Source of the DNA: Pseudofabraea citricarpa
Taxonomy: Eukaryota; Ascomycota; Leotiomycetes; Helotiales; Dermateaceae
NCBI GenBank assembly: GCA_029641185.1
Contig: JAPWGK010000018.1
Span: 930,001-994,000 of the forward strand
DNA length: 64,000 nt
Direction of reading: 5' to 3'
Below, piece after piece: positions 52,931 to 64,000 of this stretch (within the stretch, counting starts at the first letter, position 1; each line of letters opens with the position of its first letter). A program made the position numbers and the translations under genes. The notes below the pieces were generated by a model, which was not told where the DNA came from, ran no database searches, and worked only from the letters and a program-made list of their open reading frames with translations.

Positions 52931-54732
52931 TCATACTTTTCTCTTTTCGATGGTCATCCAAATATCCTTCCAATAGCCAACTCCGCCTTTCACTAACAAC
53001 TTTGGCGGACCAGGGGTCTCTTTTGAAGGTGTGCACAGTGTTGGTTTGAAAGTACGAAAGAACTATTTTACGTTATTATTATCCTATGATATGCGTAAAT
53101 TTAGATTCTTACCATCAGCGGTGTCTTTAACAATTCCATCATGGCAATATCTTTACCGAGACATGCTCGGCTCCCATATCCAAAAGCCATGTTGTACTTG
53201 TCGAACAATTTAGTGTTATCTCCTTCCAGCCATCGCTCTGGCCTGAAAATCTCTGCATCGGCGCCATATATCGAGGGGTCTCTGTGGACGATCCAGGGAT
53301 TGCAAGTCACCTCGGTACCTACCGGGATAGCTTTGCCGTCGATAATCAACGGGGGTTGATCATGTGTGACCAGCCGAGGAAAGATGTTTGGGGCTGAAGG
53401 GCATAAACGCATGCTCTCCTTTACACAGGCTACATAGAAAGGACAGTGCTGTACTACTTCGGAGTAGCGTGGGATAGGCGACGAAAGGGAACCAGAGGAT
53501 GTAGCGGTATCAATCTCGTCGAGCATGCGCTCGTATGCTAATGGTGATGAGAGGATAAAAGTCAGAATAGCACCAAAAGCAGTCCCTGTTGTGTCAGAGC
53601 CTGCAAGGAGGACTAGTAATATCTCGGCTCGTACATAATCGGGCGGAAGTGGCTCGCCTGAGGGCGTGCGTGCGTCCAGGAAACTTCAGTTTGTCAGCCA
53701 TCATGTTATAAGTATGTTGACACTCCCCTCAGTTACAGAAGTGCATGATACCCGATGAGCGAAAGAAAATAGCTGGATTTCAGGAGTTAACTCACGCTTG
53801 AAGCAAATCCACTCGATTCTTTCCCTGGGCATTACCTTCTTCGATATCTCGAATCCTGTCGTTAACTAACTTGTCTCTCCATCTCATAAGAACGCCAATT
53901 CCTGAATCTTGCTCGGGACTTGCAACCAAGTACTTGCCCATCCAAGTGCTCTTCACCCATTCGGTAAACGGATATAACCTGGCCATCATCCCAAATGCCG
54001 GCAGCCCATCGTGGAAAGCAGCGATCAACCCTCCCACGTCTTCTCCCTTTTCCACAAATCCTAGAGCTTTACCAAATCCAACTTCTGATATGATATCAAA
54101 GGCAACATACACAGCCCAGGGTGCGAAGTTGAACGGCCGTCCTGTTTGTGAAAATATTGTATCCAACTTCTGTATCCATGCTTCAATTTGCATATCAATT
54201 AAGGGCTCCGTCTTGGAAATCTTTGAGAAAGAGTAAGGTCCAGCTACAAGCTTTCTATGATATGCGTGTGTAGCATGTGGTTGCATGTTAAACAGGGACT
54301 CTGTAGCACCAAATGAACCTGTAATGTAGTGTTTGCTCTTGCTAGCTGTCCGATGGTATATGAGTGGAAGGCTCTCGGCATTGGAAACGAGCAGTAATGT
54401 GGGTGTAATCCGGACTACATGGCCTATCGAGTCGTTACCATATATCCATTGCGAGGGGTATGATTTGACAAACCATGCTTCTTAACAAGTTTCCATTCAG
54501 TCTCCAATTCGGTTTCCTTGACATTGTGCCATGCGACCCAGATTCTTGTGACACTCGCCCAGAATGGACCAGGAAAGGCCTTGAGTGGATGTATGAATCG
54601 GTAATATACAACCTGGCTAACTATTTTGTAAAGACAATATGAGAATAGCACGACGAATAGATTGCTAAGAGTAAGAAGTGTAGTAGACTTAGTAACCAAG
54701 GAGTCGGGTTCTGTATTCTTACCCATACTCAC
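52931..54732 (-). CDS. Cytochrome P450 monooxygenase
   Basis: Four exons (54732-54474, 54423-53796, 53683-53113, 53062-52931) encode 529 aa, the usual size. The N-terminal membrane anchor (LLTLSNLFVVLFSYCLYKI, residues about 19-37) is followed by HPLKAFPGPFWASVTR, the Pro-rich hinge. Conserved elements are complete: I-helix AGSDTTGTAF, K-helix KESMRLCPSAP (ExxR), FRPERWLEG, and heme loop FGYGSRACLGKDIAMMEL with the Cys ligand. The last exon gives the expected ending with KGGVGYWKDIWM. It looks most like fungal pisatin-demethylase-type P450s, but the family is not assigned. It is ER-bound and needs a P450 reductase. No other biosynthetic genes adjoin it, so detoxification or tailoring of an unknown compound is possible. 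Confidence 0.92.
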
Positions 54733-55309
54733 GGGTTTCTGTTACACAAGGTTTCCGAAGTAGTACAGCAATAAGAAAAAGGACGAGAGACATCACAAGT
54801 CATCTGGAAAATAAGAATGGGATTCTCGATACAGGTGCCAGCAGCTGTAGCCCCGCACCTTTTCCCATATCAGGCTTTGTTACCTCTTCGACCCGCCGAG
54901 GTGCTGATCTCTAGCAGGGAGAAGGACAAGCATGCTCGGTACATCTCCCCTCTACGCCCCCTGTTATACCACCATTCTGAATGCCCTGGCCCCCGCAACT
55001 TTGCAGTAATTAGTTTTAGGTCAACGAATCATCACGCCATATATTTGTGATGGCATGAGTTTCGTTTGCTGGAAGGGCTGTGACCAAGTTCTTGAGACTT
55101 TAATCTCGAGGGGTTCAAGGAAAAGGTTTGCCGACAAGGCACAACGTTATGATGGTACGCGGTCACGTGCTTTCGTGATCGCAGCGGCATTGGGATTTTC
55201 CATGCTGGGTTCAGAAGCTCAAGGTTGCAGTTCTACCTCACCTCTCATATCCATTTGGTCACCACATATCCGGCTGTAACTTACTAGAGCAGTTGTTTCT
55301 CTGTACAGT
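54733..55309. promoter_or_regulatory. Divergent promoter region
   Basis: About 580 bases between the divergent P450 and twin-CX9C genes. Plus-strand ORFs of 74-77 codons here lack support. Confidence 0.4.
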
Positions 55310-56323
55310 ATGGGTTGGTTCTGGGGCGCATCTGACGATAAAGATGGCGCCAAATCTCAAGATCCTTTGCGCGATCTCGATCCTAGTTTGAGGGAGTTTC
55401 TTGCTAAAGAATCACCCGTGAAATACAACCCCTCCGCATCTCAACCCGCTGCTCCTGCACCGGTACCTATTCAGGATAAAGAAAAGGCAGAACCAAAAAC
55501 CGCCCTACCCGAAATCGATGGTCAACCGGCAGCTCCACCTCAAAGCCAATTTCCAGATGGCCGATATGCTCACCTCTGGAAGACCTATGTGCCGCAAAAC
55601 CAGATTGAGGAATCAATGAAATCGGATGCCGAAAAGATCACCGACGTCATCGACGCATACAAATACAGAAAAGCGCAGATTGGAGTGGCTGCTTTGGAGA
55701 ATTGTGCCCTTGAACAGTGGGAAGTCAACGAATGCTTCCAGAATGGAGGTTGGGCGGCTCGGATGACTATGTGCAGAGATGAGAATAGGAAAATGGATAG
55801 ATGTTATCTGCTACAAGGAGTTCGTATCAACACACCAACTGACTGCAAATTATGCTAATCAAAGTTGCGACAGAAATTTCTCAGGGCACTTGGTTTCCTG
55901 TCAACCTTGGATCGTCCACCTGAAGTAGACGAGAAAATACAGATGCATGCTGATACATTGTACCATCGAATGTTGGATCAGGAGAAGGAGATTGAAACTG
56001 CAAAGGCGGAGGGTAGACCGATACCCGTCTTTCCACCTCTTCTATCTTCTGTCAAACAAATCACCGATAAGACATCCATCGCCGATTCTGCACTACTGAA
56101 CTCTAAGAGAAAGGCCGAGTTAAAGGAGCGAATGAAGGATATGAGCACGGAGGAGAAGGAGCTGGAGGAGGCAGCTATCAAAGCTGAACTCAATTCTGGA
56201 AGACAGGTTGCTGGCGGACTCGGCGCAATTTATAAAAAGCAGGATGAGGAGCGAGCACAGAGAAAGGCAGAAGGGAAAGAAACAATCGGTGACCGCTTCA
56301 TCTCCATTGTTAGATGGTTCTAA
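55310..56323 (+). CDS. Twin CX9C (CHCH-type) protein, hypothetical
   Basis: Two exons (55310-55819 and 55865-56323) encode 322 aa. The 45-nt intron uses a GTTCGT donor and an AAAG acceptor with branch GCTAATC. Two CX9C motifs are present: C132-x9-C142 (CALEQWEVNEC) and C155-x9-C165 (CRDENRKMDRC). These form the helical hairpin of proteins imported into the mitochondrial intermembrane space by Mia40. A Pro/Ala-rich linker precedes them, and long charged helices follow (LYHRMLDQEKEIETAKAEG, and LKERMKDMSTEEKELEEAA). At 322 aa it is much longer than typical CX9C assembly factors. No transmembrane helix is evident. A role in mitochondrial assembly is inferred from the motif only. Confidence 0.8.
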
Positions 56324-56914
56324 TGGTGGGAGCAACAAAAAACAAACATGTACAAAATACCGGGTATTGGTTCTGGAGCAGAGGCGTCTTATTGATGAGG
56401 AATTACAAGCATACGGCGTTTGTAAAATATCTGCAAACTTCGAACCACGCCGGACATTTCCTTGCAGCCTTTATTTAGGTGGATATTAAAAGTCATGTAC
56501 TCGACTCATTGACAGCTTATTGCATTGAGATCACGTCCTTGCGAATATTGTTCGACATTCCCTCTGTTAGCTGACCCTGATCACTGCTAAGTTACGATCT
56601 TTGAACCGTCCTACGAACGATTAAGCTTGTTTCTAGCTGCAAGTTCACGTACTCGTATTTTGTGGTCTTGTTCCGCATGTGGATACCTAAAATTTCAATC
56701 GCCCAATCAGACTGTATTCATACGCATGCAACGGCATGGGTTTGTATTGGCTGTCATCACTAACATCCATATCAACACTCCTCACATTCGGCGCTGGTGG
56801 GGATCGGGACGCTCTCAAACTATCATGATGATGAACAACAGCGCCCAGGACCGATGACCAACACAAACATCGCACACGGTTTTCTCGCTCCCGCTCTCTC
56901 AGGCACCAGCGCCA
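56324..56914. other. Intergenic region
   Basis: About 590 bases between two plus-strand genes; no gene or repeat recognised. It contains the promoter of the HET-domain gene. Confidence 0.4.
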
Positions 56915-58696
56915 ATGGCCCCTACGAAAATCAAATACAAGGCTCTAGATCACTCGAATCCTGATCTATCTTTCAGATTAGCTATTTTGCAGCCTGGCCC
57001 GAGAACTGCCTATATTCGACTCGATTTGGAACATACGACGTTATCGGCTCGCCCCACATACGAAGCATTGTCGTATACGTGGGGAAAGGAAACTCCTGTA
57101 AAGCCCATTGATATCAATGGAACAAGAACGCAGGTTAGAGAAAATCTATGGTACGCATTAGCGAACCTACGAAATGTGAATGATAGCCGACGCCTTTGGA
57201 TCGATGCTATATGTATCAATCAGGAGGATGACGACGAAAAAAATAACCAGGTCAGGTTGATGGCAGAAATATTTTATCGTGCTGAGCAAGTCTTGGTATG
57301 GCTGGGGGAGAATCTCAGTAGCAGCCATGCTGGCGTGAGGTATGCACTTGCTAAGCCTGGCATATTGGATAAAACAAATCTGGACATCAGAGGTATGGAC
57401 CAGAAAACCAGGAATCCTCCCAATACTACCACCTCTCAATGGAACAAGTCCGAATTGTCAGACCTCGCAAATCTCAGCTCACCGAGTCAGGACAGTGTGG
57501 CTTCAAGTAAAAGTGCCGAATATCATGATCTGTGTGGACGACCATACTGGAACCGGCTTTGGATCGTTCAAGAGATTTTGGCTGCAGAAAAACTTACTGT
57601 ACACTGGGGCCAAGATTCTGCGCCTTGGGATTCTTTTTTCGCCCAATTACGCGATGTTAACCCTCCTAATGCAGAGCTTCCCTTCAAGCTTGCAAAACAA
57701 CGAGAGGGCAGGTATGGGGATAGTCTAAGGTTGTTGAACCTTATGGATGTATGTCAAGATTCACTTTGTGCAGAGCCACGTGATAAGATATACGGATTTG
57801 TGGGTATTGCTCATGACTGTCAGGATGACAGTTTACCAGTTGACTACAAAAAGTCTTTGTTCGAAGTTTATGAGGATGTGGTTCGATTTCATTCCAAGTC
57901 AGCTGGGCGTGATTCACCGCATCCATACCTCGTCTTTGTTAGTCAACTCGTACAGAAGCTCCTAGGAGGCAGCATAAAAATGAACACAGACCTCTTACAT
58001 AGAAACCGACACACTTTACAACCAGTCACCAAGATGGAAGATTTAGAGAGAGTCTTGGAAACATCAAGCATTTCTGCTGGAGAGATCATTGAGGTTGGCC
58101 CGACATTTAAAGAGATCATAGCCGCTTCTCCCCCTTTTCGATATTGGAAAGCTACATTAACAAAATCTGCTGCTCCTGATAAAGAAGCCCTGCGACGGAT
58201 GAACGCCGAGTTTACTCGAGTCCTCTTGAAACTGCACGAATCAGACTTCTCCAAGATAACCCCGATTCGCACTGCGGTTACATGGGAGGTTGGTAAAGAA
58301 AAAGACAACTCCACTTACCTGCTTGGCATAGATAGGGAAGAGGAACCTGATTCTCAAGTACCTCCCAAGTCGCAAGACTCTCAGGCGTCAAATTGCCGCC
58401 TCTTCTTGACGAGCGACTTTTTCATTGGTCTTGGGCCACCAAATGTCCTCAAGGGAGACCATCTTGTCCAGTTTCAAAGGTCAGATGCCGTGGCAGTAGT
58501 ACGTGAGATCAAGTCTCCAGTCACTGCTGATACTTACCACAGACGTGTTGTTGGGAGAGCGGCCATGGCTAACAAGACGTACAATGAAGCCATGAACTTT
58601 CACGTTCCAGGGGTATCAGAAGATTTAACAACGACGGATGGAAACGAGACACCAATATATGTGGATATTCCTACGCTGAATCTGTTGACTCAATAA
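56915..58696 (+). CDS. HET (heterokaryon incompatibility) domain protein
   Basis: A single exon of 593 aa, starting MAPTKIKYKALDHSN. The HET domain covers residues about 45-220 with its three signatures: YEALSYTWGKE, LRNVNDSRRLWIDAICINQE, and the RPYWNRLWIVQEIL segment near 206-219. It is followed by LCAEPRDKIYGFVGIAHDCQ, which is standard in this family. The C-terminal half has no named domain. HET proteins mediate non-self recognition and trigger cell death when incompatible hyphae fuse. Many genes of this large family have unknown partners. The frame is intact with no sign of mutation-driven decay. A Ser/Thr/Asn-rich loop at 165-200 interrupts the domain. Confidence 0.93.
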   Translation: MAPTKIKYKALDHSNPDLSFRLAILQPGPRTAYIRLDLEHTTLSARPTYEALSYTWGKETPVKPIDINGTRTQVRENLWYALANLRNVNDSRRLWIDAICINQEDDDEKNNQVRLMAEIFYRAEQVLVWLGENLSSSHAGVRYALAKPGILDKTNLDIRGMDQKTRNPPNTTTSQWNKSELSDLANLSSPSQDSVASSKSAEYHDLCGRPYWNRLWIVQEILAAEKLTVHWGQDSAPWDSFFAQLRDVNPPNAELPFKLAKQREGRYGDSLRLLNLMDVCQDSLCAEPRDKIYGFVGIAHDCQDDSLPVDYKKSLFEVYEDVVRFHSKSAGRDSPHPYLVFVSQLVQKLLGGSIKMNTDLLHRNRHTLQPVTKMEDLERVLETSSISAGEIIEVGPTFKEIIAASPPFRYWKATLTKSAAPDKEALRRMNAEFTRVLLKLHESDFSKITPIRTAVTWEVGKEKDNSTYLLGIDREEEPDSQVPPKSQDSQASNCRLFLTSDFFIGLGPPNVLKGDHLVQFQRSDAVAVVREIKSPVTADTYHRRVVGRAAMANKTYNEAMNFHVPGVSEDLTTTDGNETPIYVDIPTLNLLTQ

Positions 58697-59262
58697 TTTG
58701 TATTTATGAGGGGCATATACGGCGCTGTTTTTAGAAATTGAATCAAAGTTTTTTAACTTGGATACATGAAATATTGTCGTGATGATGGATGAAAATGGAG
58801 TTCTGTCAACCAGCAGATAATTTTCTCTGCCGTTCGAAATTAGCAGATATCTATTTTCTCATAAATCAGCTAAGAATTTACTGAAAATTTACTTGCTAAG
58901 TCCAATGAGTTAAAAATAAAATAAAAGTGTTACTTGAAGGTGTAAAGACTTGGGAAATGACGAAAATGTTTGCAATGTCAGTAGCGAGCGAGCGGCTAAA
59001 AGGGATTTTTACAAAAGTTACAAGAATCGCATTTCCCAGTACAGTATTGTTTCTTCATCTTAAGAGAAGCAGTTCCAAAACAAATTACTAATTTCTCATT
59101 TCTCAGAGATTCCCCTTTGACTACTTTCAGGGAGACAATAAGGATCTAAGCCAAGAAGAATTCGAAAGCAACTCACGTGACCCGCCGACGCATTTTCTCA
59201 ACTCTAAAAGGAGCGACATCGCATCGCAAAGCTTAAGATAAACCAGTTCTCTTTCTCTGAAA
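58697..59262. other. Intergenic region
   Basis: About 570 AT-rich bases between two plus-strand genes. Nothing beyond 3' flank and promoter sequence was recognised. Confidence 0.4.
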
Positions 59263-60272
59263 ATGGATGTTCCCATCGCAGCAAATGTTCTTGGAACATG
59301 TGGTGCAGTATGTTGGTCAGTTCAACTTATACCGCAGATATGGCTCAACTATCAACGCCACAACACAATTGGTCTGCAGCGATCAATGATGCTACTTTGG
59401 GCTTGTGCTGGTGTTCCTCTTGGCGCATATAATATCGTCTCCGACTTCAATGTTGCTCTTCAGATCCAGCCTCAGATCTTGACTGTACTCAGTCTTATCA
59501 CTTGGATACAGTGCTATCATTACGATGACGTGAATACCACTGGTTTTAATGAATTTCGAAAAGTGGCTAACGGGAAAATAGAAATGGTCGCCCTGGAAAT
59601 GCTGTTTCTTCGTCGGAGCTATTGGTGCGCTTTTTGGTGGAGTTGAAGCTGGTTTGATCTTTGCATTGAAGGTGCCAATACCACCCAGGGCTTCTTTTGA
59701 AAGGAAAAGCTGACAGCGTTCTAGGCTGGGGTGAAACAAGACCGCCATTGGCCTATCATATTCATGGGTGTCTTGTCGACCGTACTGCTTTCTGCAGGAG
59801 TTCTTCGTCACTATTATGACATCTATGTCGAGAGGACCGTTCGTGGTATTAGCTTTTTGTTTGTTGGCATTGACGCGGCCGGAGACGTCTTTTCTTTGAT
59901 ATCCGTGTGTGAGTGAACGCATTCCATCTACAAAGAATGAAATGACTCACAAGTGCAGTCTTTCAACCAAGGCTCGACGTTCTCGGCATGGTAATCTATG
60001 CCACCGAGTTTGTTCTCTGGTGTGGCGTCTTTGCATGCGGTGGTTACTTCAATCTCTTGCCTTGGATTCGTCAACAAAGAAGTGACAAAATTGCGCGGAA
60101 TACACGGCAACATAGTGTGCCTCTGGAGAATCCAGCCACGGCTGGAGGGGTCTCGAACGATGTTTCGCTTCACCATGTTCCTACTTCGACCTCGGTCTTT
60201 CGGACGCCATCTTCTGTAACAAGTGGGAGATCTTCTATTCGATCAACTGGAACTGTTAATAATCGTGCTTGA
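59263..60272 (+). CDS. PQ-loop repeat membrane protein
   Basis: Four exons (59263-59529, 59582-59671, 59725-59908, 59959-60272) encode 284 aa; introns are 50-53 nt. The first PQ-loop (VQLIPQIWLNYQRHNTIGLQ, residues 20-39) is clear. A second repeat region contains YVERTVRGISFLFVGIDAAG, followed by FFQPRLDVLGMVIYATEFVL. About six to seven transmembrane helices are expected, and the cytosolic tail is Ser/Thr-rich. Relatives include cystinosin and vacuolar basic amino-acid transporters (Ypq type). Transport of an amino acid or other small solute across the vacuolar membrane is a reasonable inference. The splices restore the conserved KWSPWKCCFF segment after the first three helices. Confidence 0.88.
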
Positions 60273-60651
60273 GTTACACAGTTGTAGGTGCAATAGCATA
60301 GTCTTGACAGTGTAGAACATGTTATAAAATACAGCACCGTGTATGAAGCTATAAAAATGGACGTATATGAGCTGGTTAGTCAAATATAGCGCACGCCGTG
60401 ACTGACCGTCGCCTTTGTTTTACTGACGTTTGGAATTTGTCGTGGAAGTTTAGCACCTGTGATATAATGATGTAGGGTTCTAAGTTTATTGAATAAATAA
60501 CCGTCCGACATCATTGATTGAAGCATATTCTCTCCCAACTACCCCCGCGAATTTATTTATCAGATACACTACGTCAATATACTAACATTAGATTTACTAT
60601 CATCTTATTGAAAGACTTTGAAATCCGTTTATCGAGTCTAGAGAACTTATT
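60273..60651. other. Intergenic region
   Basis: About 380 AT-rich bases; nothing recognised. Confidence 0.4.
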
Positions 60652-61138
60652 TTGATCAATAGTGGAAGTGGAAGTGGTTTAGTTCGAATCAAGACCATCC
60701 ATGCTACCCTGAAAAGTAGGTACTTAGTCAAAGCTACTATTAAATCCGTAGACAAGTTTGAAGCTATCCCCGCCACTCCCGCCATGAAGTCGTTGGCTCC
60801 AGACTCGGGATTGGCTGCCGTTATTGTCCCTAATATTCTAGCCGATAATGCGTATAACAAGGCAGTCAAAGATATGAAATACACTATCCGCATCGCTTCG
60901 GCCGTCATCAAGGGAGAACTCTTTACTCGACATTTGTATGAAACCCACCTGATCCAACCAGCACTCAAAGGCACTACCGGGATTCTTGAATCAGCAAACA
61001 AAGTTTCCAGAACATCGAGATCAACTCTTCTTAAGCCGCATGGAAGATTTCATTGTCCAAGAAGTCGACACCGTCTTTGACGACGCATATAAGATTCCCT
61101 TTGCCTCTGGCCTTTTTTCTCCTAATTCCGAAGCCTAG
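60652..61138 (+). pseudogene. Decayed coding segment with a frame change
   Basis: A plus-strand frame without an ATG context shows protein-like, helix-forming sequence (APDSGLAAVIVPNILADNAY, then NKAVKDMKYTIRIASAVIKG). At about 61000 the coding look shifts to another frame by one base and continues as FPEHRDQLFLSRMEDFIVQE then VDTVFDDAYKIPFASG before a stop at 61138. Either a frameshift has disrupted an old gene or an unrecognised intron exists here. No family is recognised. Confidence 0.3.
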
Positions 61139-62736
61139 GCAGCCAGGCAAGGTACAGGTGCGTGTTGGACCACAAGATCCCAGAAAACGAGAATTTTCTT
61201 GCCGTAAGCGAGATGGGGGGAGGGGAACCCGATGGGAGGCAATCGATATCCGAATAACAATCCTGCGGTGATCACGCGTACCTGATTCATTCAAGTAGTG
61301 CTTAGAAATTTTTTGAGCTCAAGCTTCGGGGCTATGAGAAGCAGATCAAGCTGATTGCCAAGCAGTATTTGTGACTTTCTGCTTGATCCTGGAGTGTATG
61401 AGCTTTCTTAGTTAGTACGCAATTGTATTGATTTTATTTCATAACAAATATTTTGATTTAAAGGTTTACGCATTGTCCCTCCTAAATGATGACTTGATTC
61501 AACGTGCTCCCTTGCCTTTGATTTGGTAATTTGAGGATGAGAAAAAATAGAAGGCATGGTCAAGGTGACTTGGGAGGCTGCAGGTACTTCACTGCGTACT
61601 TGCGAGATCTCAATGAATTCCTGGTATAATCGTCGTCTGTATAATGTATAAAATTGAGTTGGAAAACCAGGAAAGGGTGAATTCTGAGTTGAGGATGGTT
61701 TGTTATCTAGACTTTTTAGCTTTTTTAGCCGCCAAGGCTGCTTAGGGCCTTCTATCAGACCATATGCGCATATGGAAAATGTGGAGAACGTCGCAAGTGA
61801 TTCCGAATTTGCTGTTTGTTCTGTTTGTGCTCTAAAATTGTATGTGTTTTAATAGTGTCAATATATCCTTAGTTCAGAGGTGGTCGATTAGGGTATATCC
61901 ACTTAATCTCCACGTATTGATTCACTGTATGGTGTCAATACGAAAGGTTGGTTTAGTGTCGGTATCCTCACTGTTCCAAGAGGTCAGGCCAGTTATTCAC
62001 TGGTATGGCTCGTATTGGTTGATGATATTGGGAGAGGTGAAGTTGCCTTAACAGCCCTGGAAAGTCATTCTTACGCGACACATGATATAAAATGTGATAC
62101 GTGTTGCAACATTTAGACATGTCCCATTAAAAGTGTTGTAAAGATTCTTTGTTTGTATAGCAACGGTGGATATTCAATGGGGGAGCAAACAGACCATATA
62201 AAGTCATAGGTTACCCCAGGTCACTTCAGCTGTCCAAATATATATCAAAAGTCGAAGAGAAGTAGGTGTGAACGAAAAGGTATGAAGCTATGAACGTATG
62301 ATAGAGATTTCACTACTTATGGTATGGTAGATCAACGGCAGTGTGCTCACCATCTTCTGCCCGTTCAGGTGGGTTGAAATCAAACTCCATCACATGGTGT
62401 CTCGGTTTAAATATAGATCTATGACTGATAAAACAATTTAGTGAATGTAACAAGGCGTGCTAGCCCTTAATATACGAAGAAATTCACTCAAAATTAGCGG
62501 CTCGAGCGGCTATAAATTCCCCAACTTCTCCTTCTCCCTCTCCCTCTTCTTCTTTTTCACACCGTACCACATTCATCATCTGAGCTTTCATCTTGCAGGT
62601 TGTACACATACAACCAGCACCCGCATCTGCAGCAATACTCTGAACTCTTTGCATTAGCCTGCAGCCAGCAATTTGCACCCTCTTTTCATTTCAGCAGTGC
62701 AATCCTATACGCAAAAAATCACACTGCTCATCCGCG
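61139..62736. other. Intergenic region
   Basis: About 1.6 kb with no supportable gene. It is AT-rich. A CT-rich tract (about 62521-62553) precedes the last gene and is promoter-like. Confidence 0.4.
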
Positions 62737-63654
62737 ATGGCACCCAAGCGAAAGCGTAAGACTGCAGCGGGCAAAGGGCGCAAGAAGGCTAAGGTGGTTG
62801 GCAATCCAGGAACGATCTCTGATAAACGTAAGTTCAACGCGGTACCCTAGTTCTCCTATTCTGACTCAAGTCTAACGTGTGATTGATACATAGGTACGCA
62901 GAAGATAACAGAAATTCCGCTTGAGATCAGCATCAACATATTCCATCGCATGGACATTGTCAACGCCGTTTGTCTAGGTTTGACAAATAAGAGAATGTAC
63001 GCAATATTCAAAGCACTTAAGCGCAAGGTGTTTCCCGAATACAATCGAATCCCAATATCCTTGGAGCTTCAAAGCGTAACAACATACGGGGTCCCGTTTA
63101 GGTTAAAGCATTGTTTGGCAACATGGATGCCCAAACACCTTTGCTACGACCCTATGTTGCAACGATTTCTCGGTCCACAGTCGACTAAAGAAGCAATGCA
63201 GATGCGTATGGTTCGTTATGAGGCAAAGCGGAAGGCTTTGGATAAAATGAAGGTGGACCGGCTAAAATCTCTTAAGCGAGACGCTCAATATGCCAGAGAA
63301 GAACGCGAGAATCGCAGATTTGACAGAAGATGGGACCGCCAGGAGGCAAAGAAGGAGAGGCAGGCGGACCGTGCTCAATTGAAGAAGGAGAGACGACACC
63401 GCTTCAGGGATTGGCGCGAGTACAGACTTAACATGCCCTCAGAAGGCTCAGATGCGGATAGCCAGGCTTCCTCAGAGAACACAGATGAACTTTGGGAGCT
63501 GTATTTAGAAGATTTCCCATATGAATGGGAGAGTCTAGGCAGCACTTCAAGTGGACGCTGTAGTAATACTGCTTCAGGCGAAAAATCTTCTGGTGGTACT
63601 ATTGTCACTGTCGTGGATTGGGAATGGATGTCCAGCGGAGAAGGTGATGAGTAG
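62737..63654 (+). CDS. F-box-like nuclear-type basic protein, hypothetical
   Basis: Two exons (62737-62827 and 62894-63654) encode 283 aa; the intron has a GTAAGT donor and an ACATAG acceptor. The first 30 residues are strongly basic (APKRKRKTAAGKGRKKAKVV), a likely nuclear localisation signal. Then comes an F-box-like motif, ITEIPLEISINIFHRMDIVN then AVCLGLTNKRMYAIFKAL (residues about 34-72). The middle is a Lys/Arg/Glu-rich coiled coil (about 155-205) and the tail is acidic and Ser-rich. Proteins of this design form expanded families in Leotiomycetes, as I recall. An SCF adaptor role is inferred from the F-box resemblance. Confidence 0.65.
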
Positions 63655-64000
63655 GTTGGGAAGGCATTGTATTCAAGGAATCAACGGATCAACCGATCAT
63701 TATGATACTGAGATTCTTATTCTTCCACTCTGTCTTTAACAAAACTTCAGCAAATCATCGTCAACACTCAAAAGATACTACCTTATCTTGAGTGAAACCC
63801 CGCAATGTAGAAATACTAGATTGAGCACCAAACCTGTAGCTTGTAAGAATGATTGTTTAGTTAGTGAAACTCTTAGAAATACGAGCCTAGTAGCCTAGAA
63901 CTTGTGGGAAATCAGTCAGAATGTTAAATATTCTTCAACTCCAGCGTCAAAAATTGCTTGCCTTGGATTTAGTTTGATATTCAAAACGAAACTCAACCAC
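63655..64000. other. Right-edge flanking sequence
   Basis: About 350 bases of 3' flank; nothing else recognised. Confidence 0.4.

Noticed and set aside
60652..60715. tRNA-like GTTCGAATC string
   Set aside because: No acceptor or anticodon stems can be formed around it.

Overview
The window looks like nuclear DNA of a filamentous ascomycete, most plausibly a Leotiomycete (order-level placement is inference). Genes carry many short GT-AG introns (mostly 45-60 nt) with CTAAC/CTAAT-like branch points. Both strands are used without operons. The gene families are fungal: HET-domain protein, Zn2Cys6 regulator, UstYa/DUF3328 proteins, Ame1-like kinetochore protein, fungal SPT5, small secreted proteins. 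All exon structures were built by eye from reading frames, splice signals and expected family motifs; no search was run.

Layout. 1-13 kb: a possible gene tail at the left edge, a secreted TolB-like beta-propeller protein, a four-cysteine small secreted protein found only by splicing, a membrane-anchored alpha/beta hydrolase, a single-pass membrane protein, a second alpha/beta hydrolase, and a short membrane protein. 13.8-24.3 kb: an accessory block with a tandem-repeat secreted precursor-like peptide, two UstYa-family proteins, a secreted glutaminyl-peptide cyclotransferase-like protein with a substituted catalytic residue, a Zn2Cys6 regulator and a 2-oxoglutarate/Fe(II) oxygenase-like protein. 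This resembles a fungal RiPP (dikaritin-like) biosynthetic locus and is the main candidate for something undescribed. It is followed by about 2 kb without a confident gene, containing a possible regulator remnant.

26-50 kb: mostly housekeeping genes. These are a small membrane protein with a PPxY tail, SPT5, a quinone oxidoreductase, a DCAF7/WDR68 WD40 protein, phosphopantetheine adenylyltransferase (fourth step of CoA synthesis), an F-box protein, a short-chain dehydrogenase, and a coiled-coil protein possibly related to Atg28. Next come a microsatellite-rich interval, a tiny four-exon DUF1748 mitochondrial protein, and pyruvate kinase. 50-64 kb: Ame1/CENP-U-like kinetochore protein, a cytochrome P450, a twin-CX9C protein, a HET-domain protein, a PQ-loop membrane protein, a decayed coding segment, and an F-box-like basic protein.

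How they work together: only the 13.8-24.3 kb block looks like a functional neighbourhood (precursor, secretory-pathway modifying enzymes, regulator, oxygenase). The remaining genes act in unrelated core processes. No tRNA, rRNA, CRISPR array or intact transposon was recognised.
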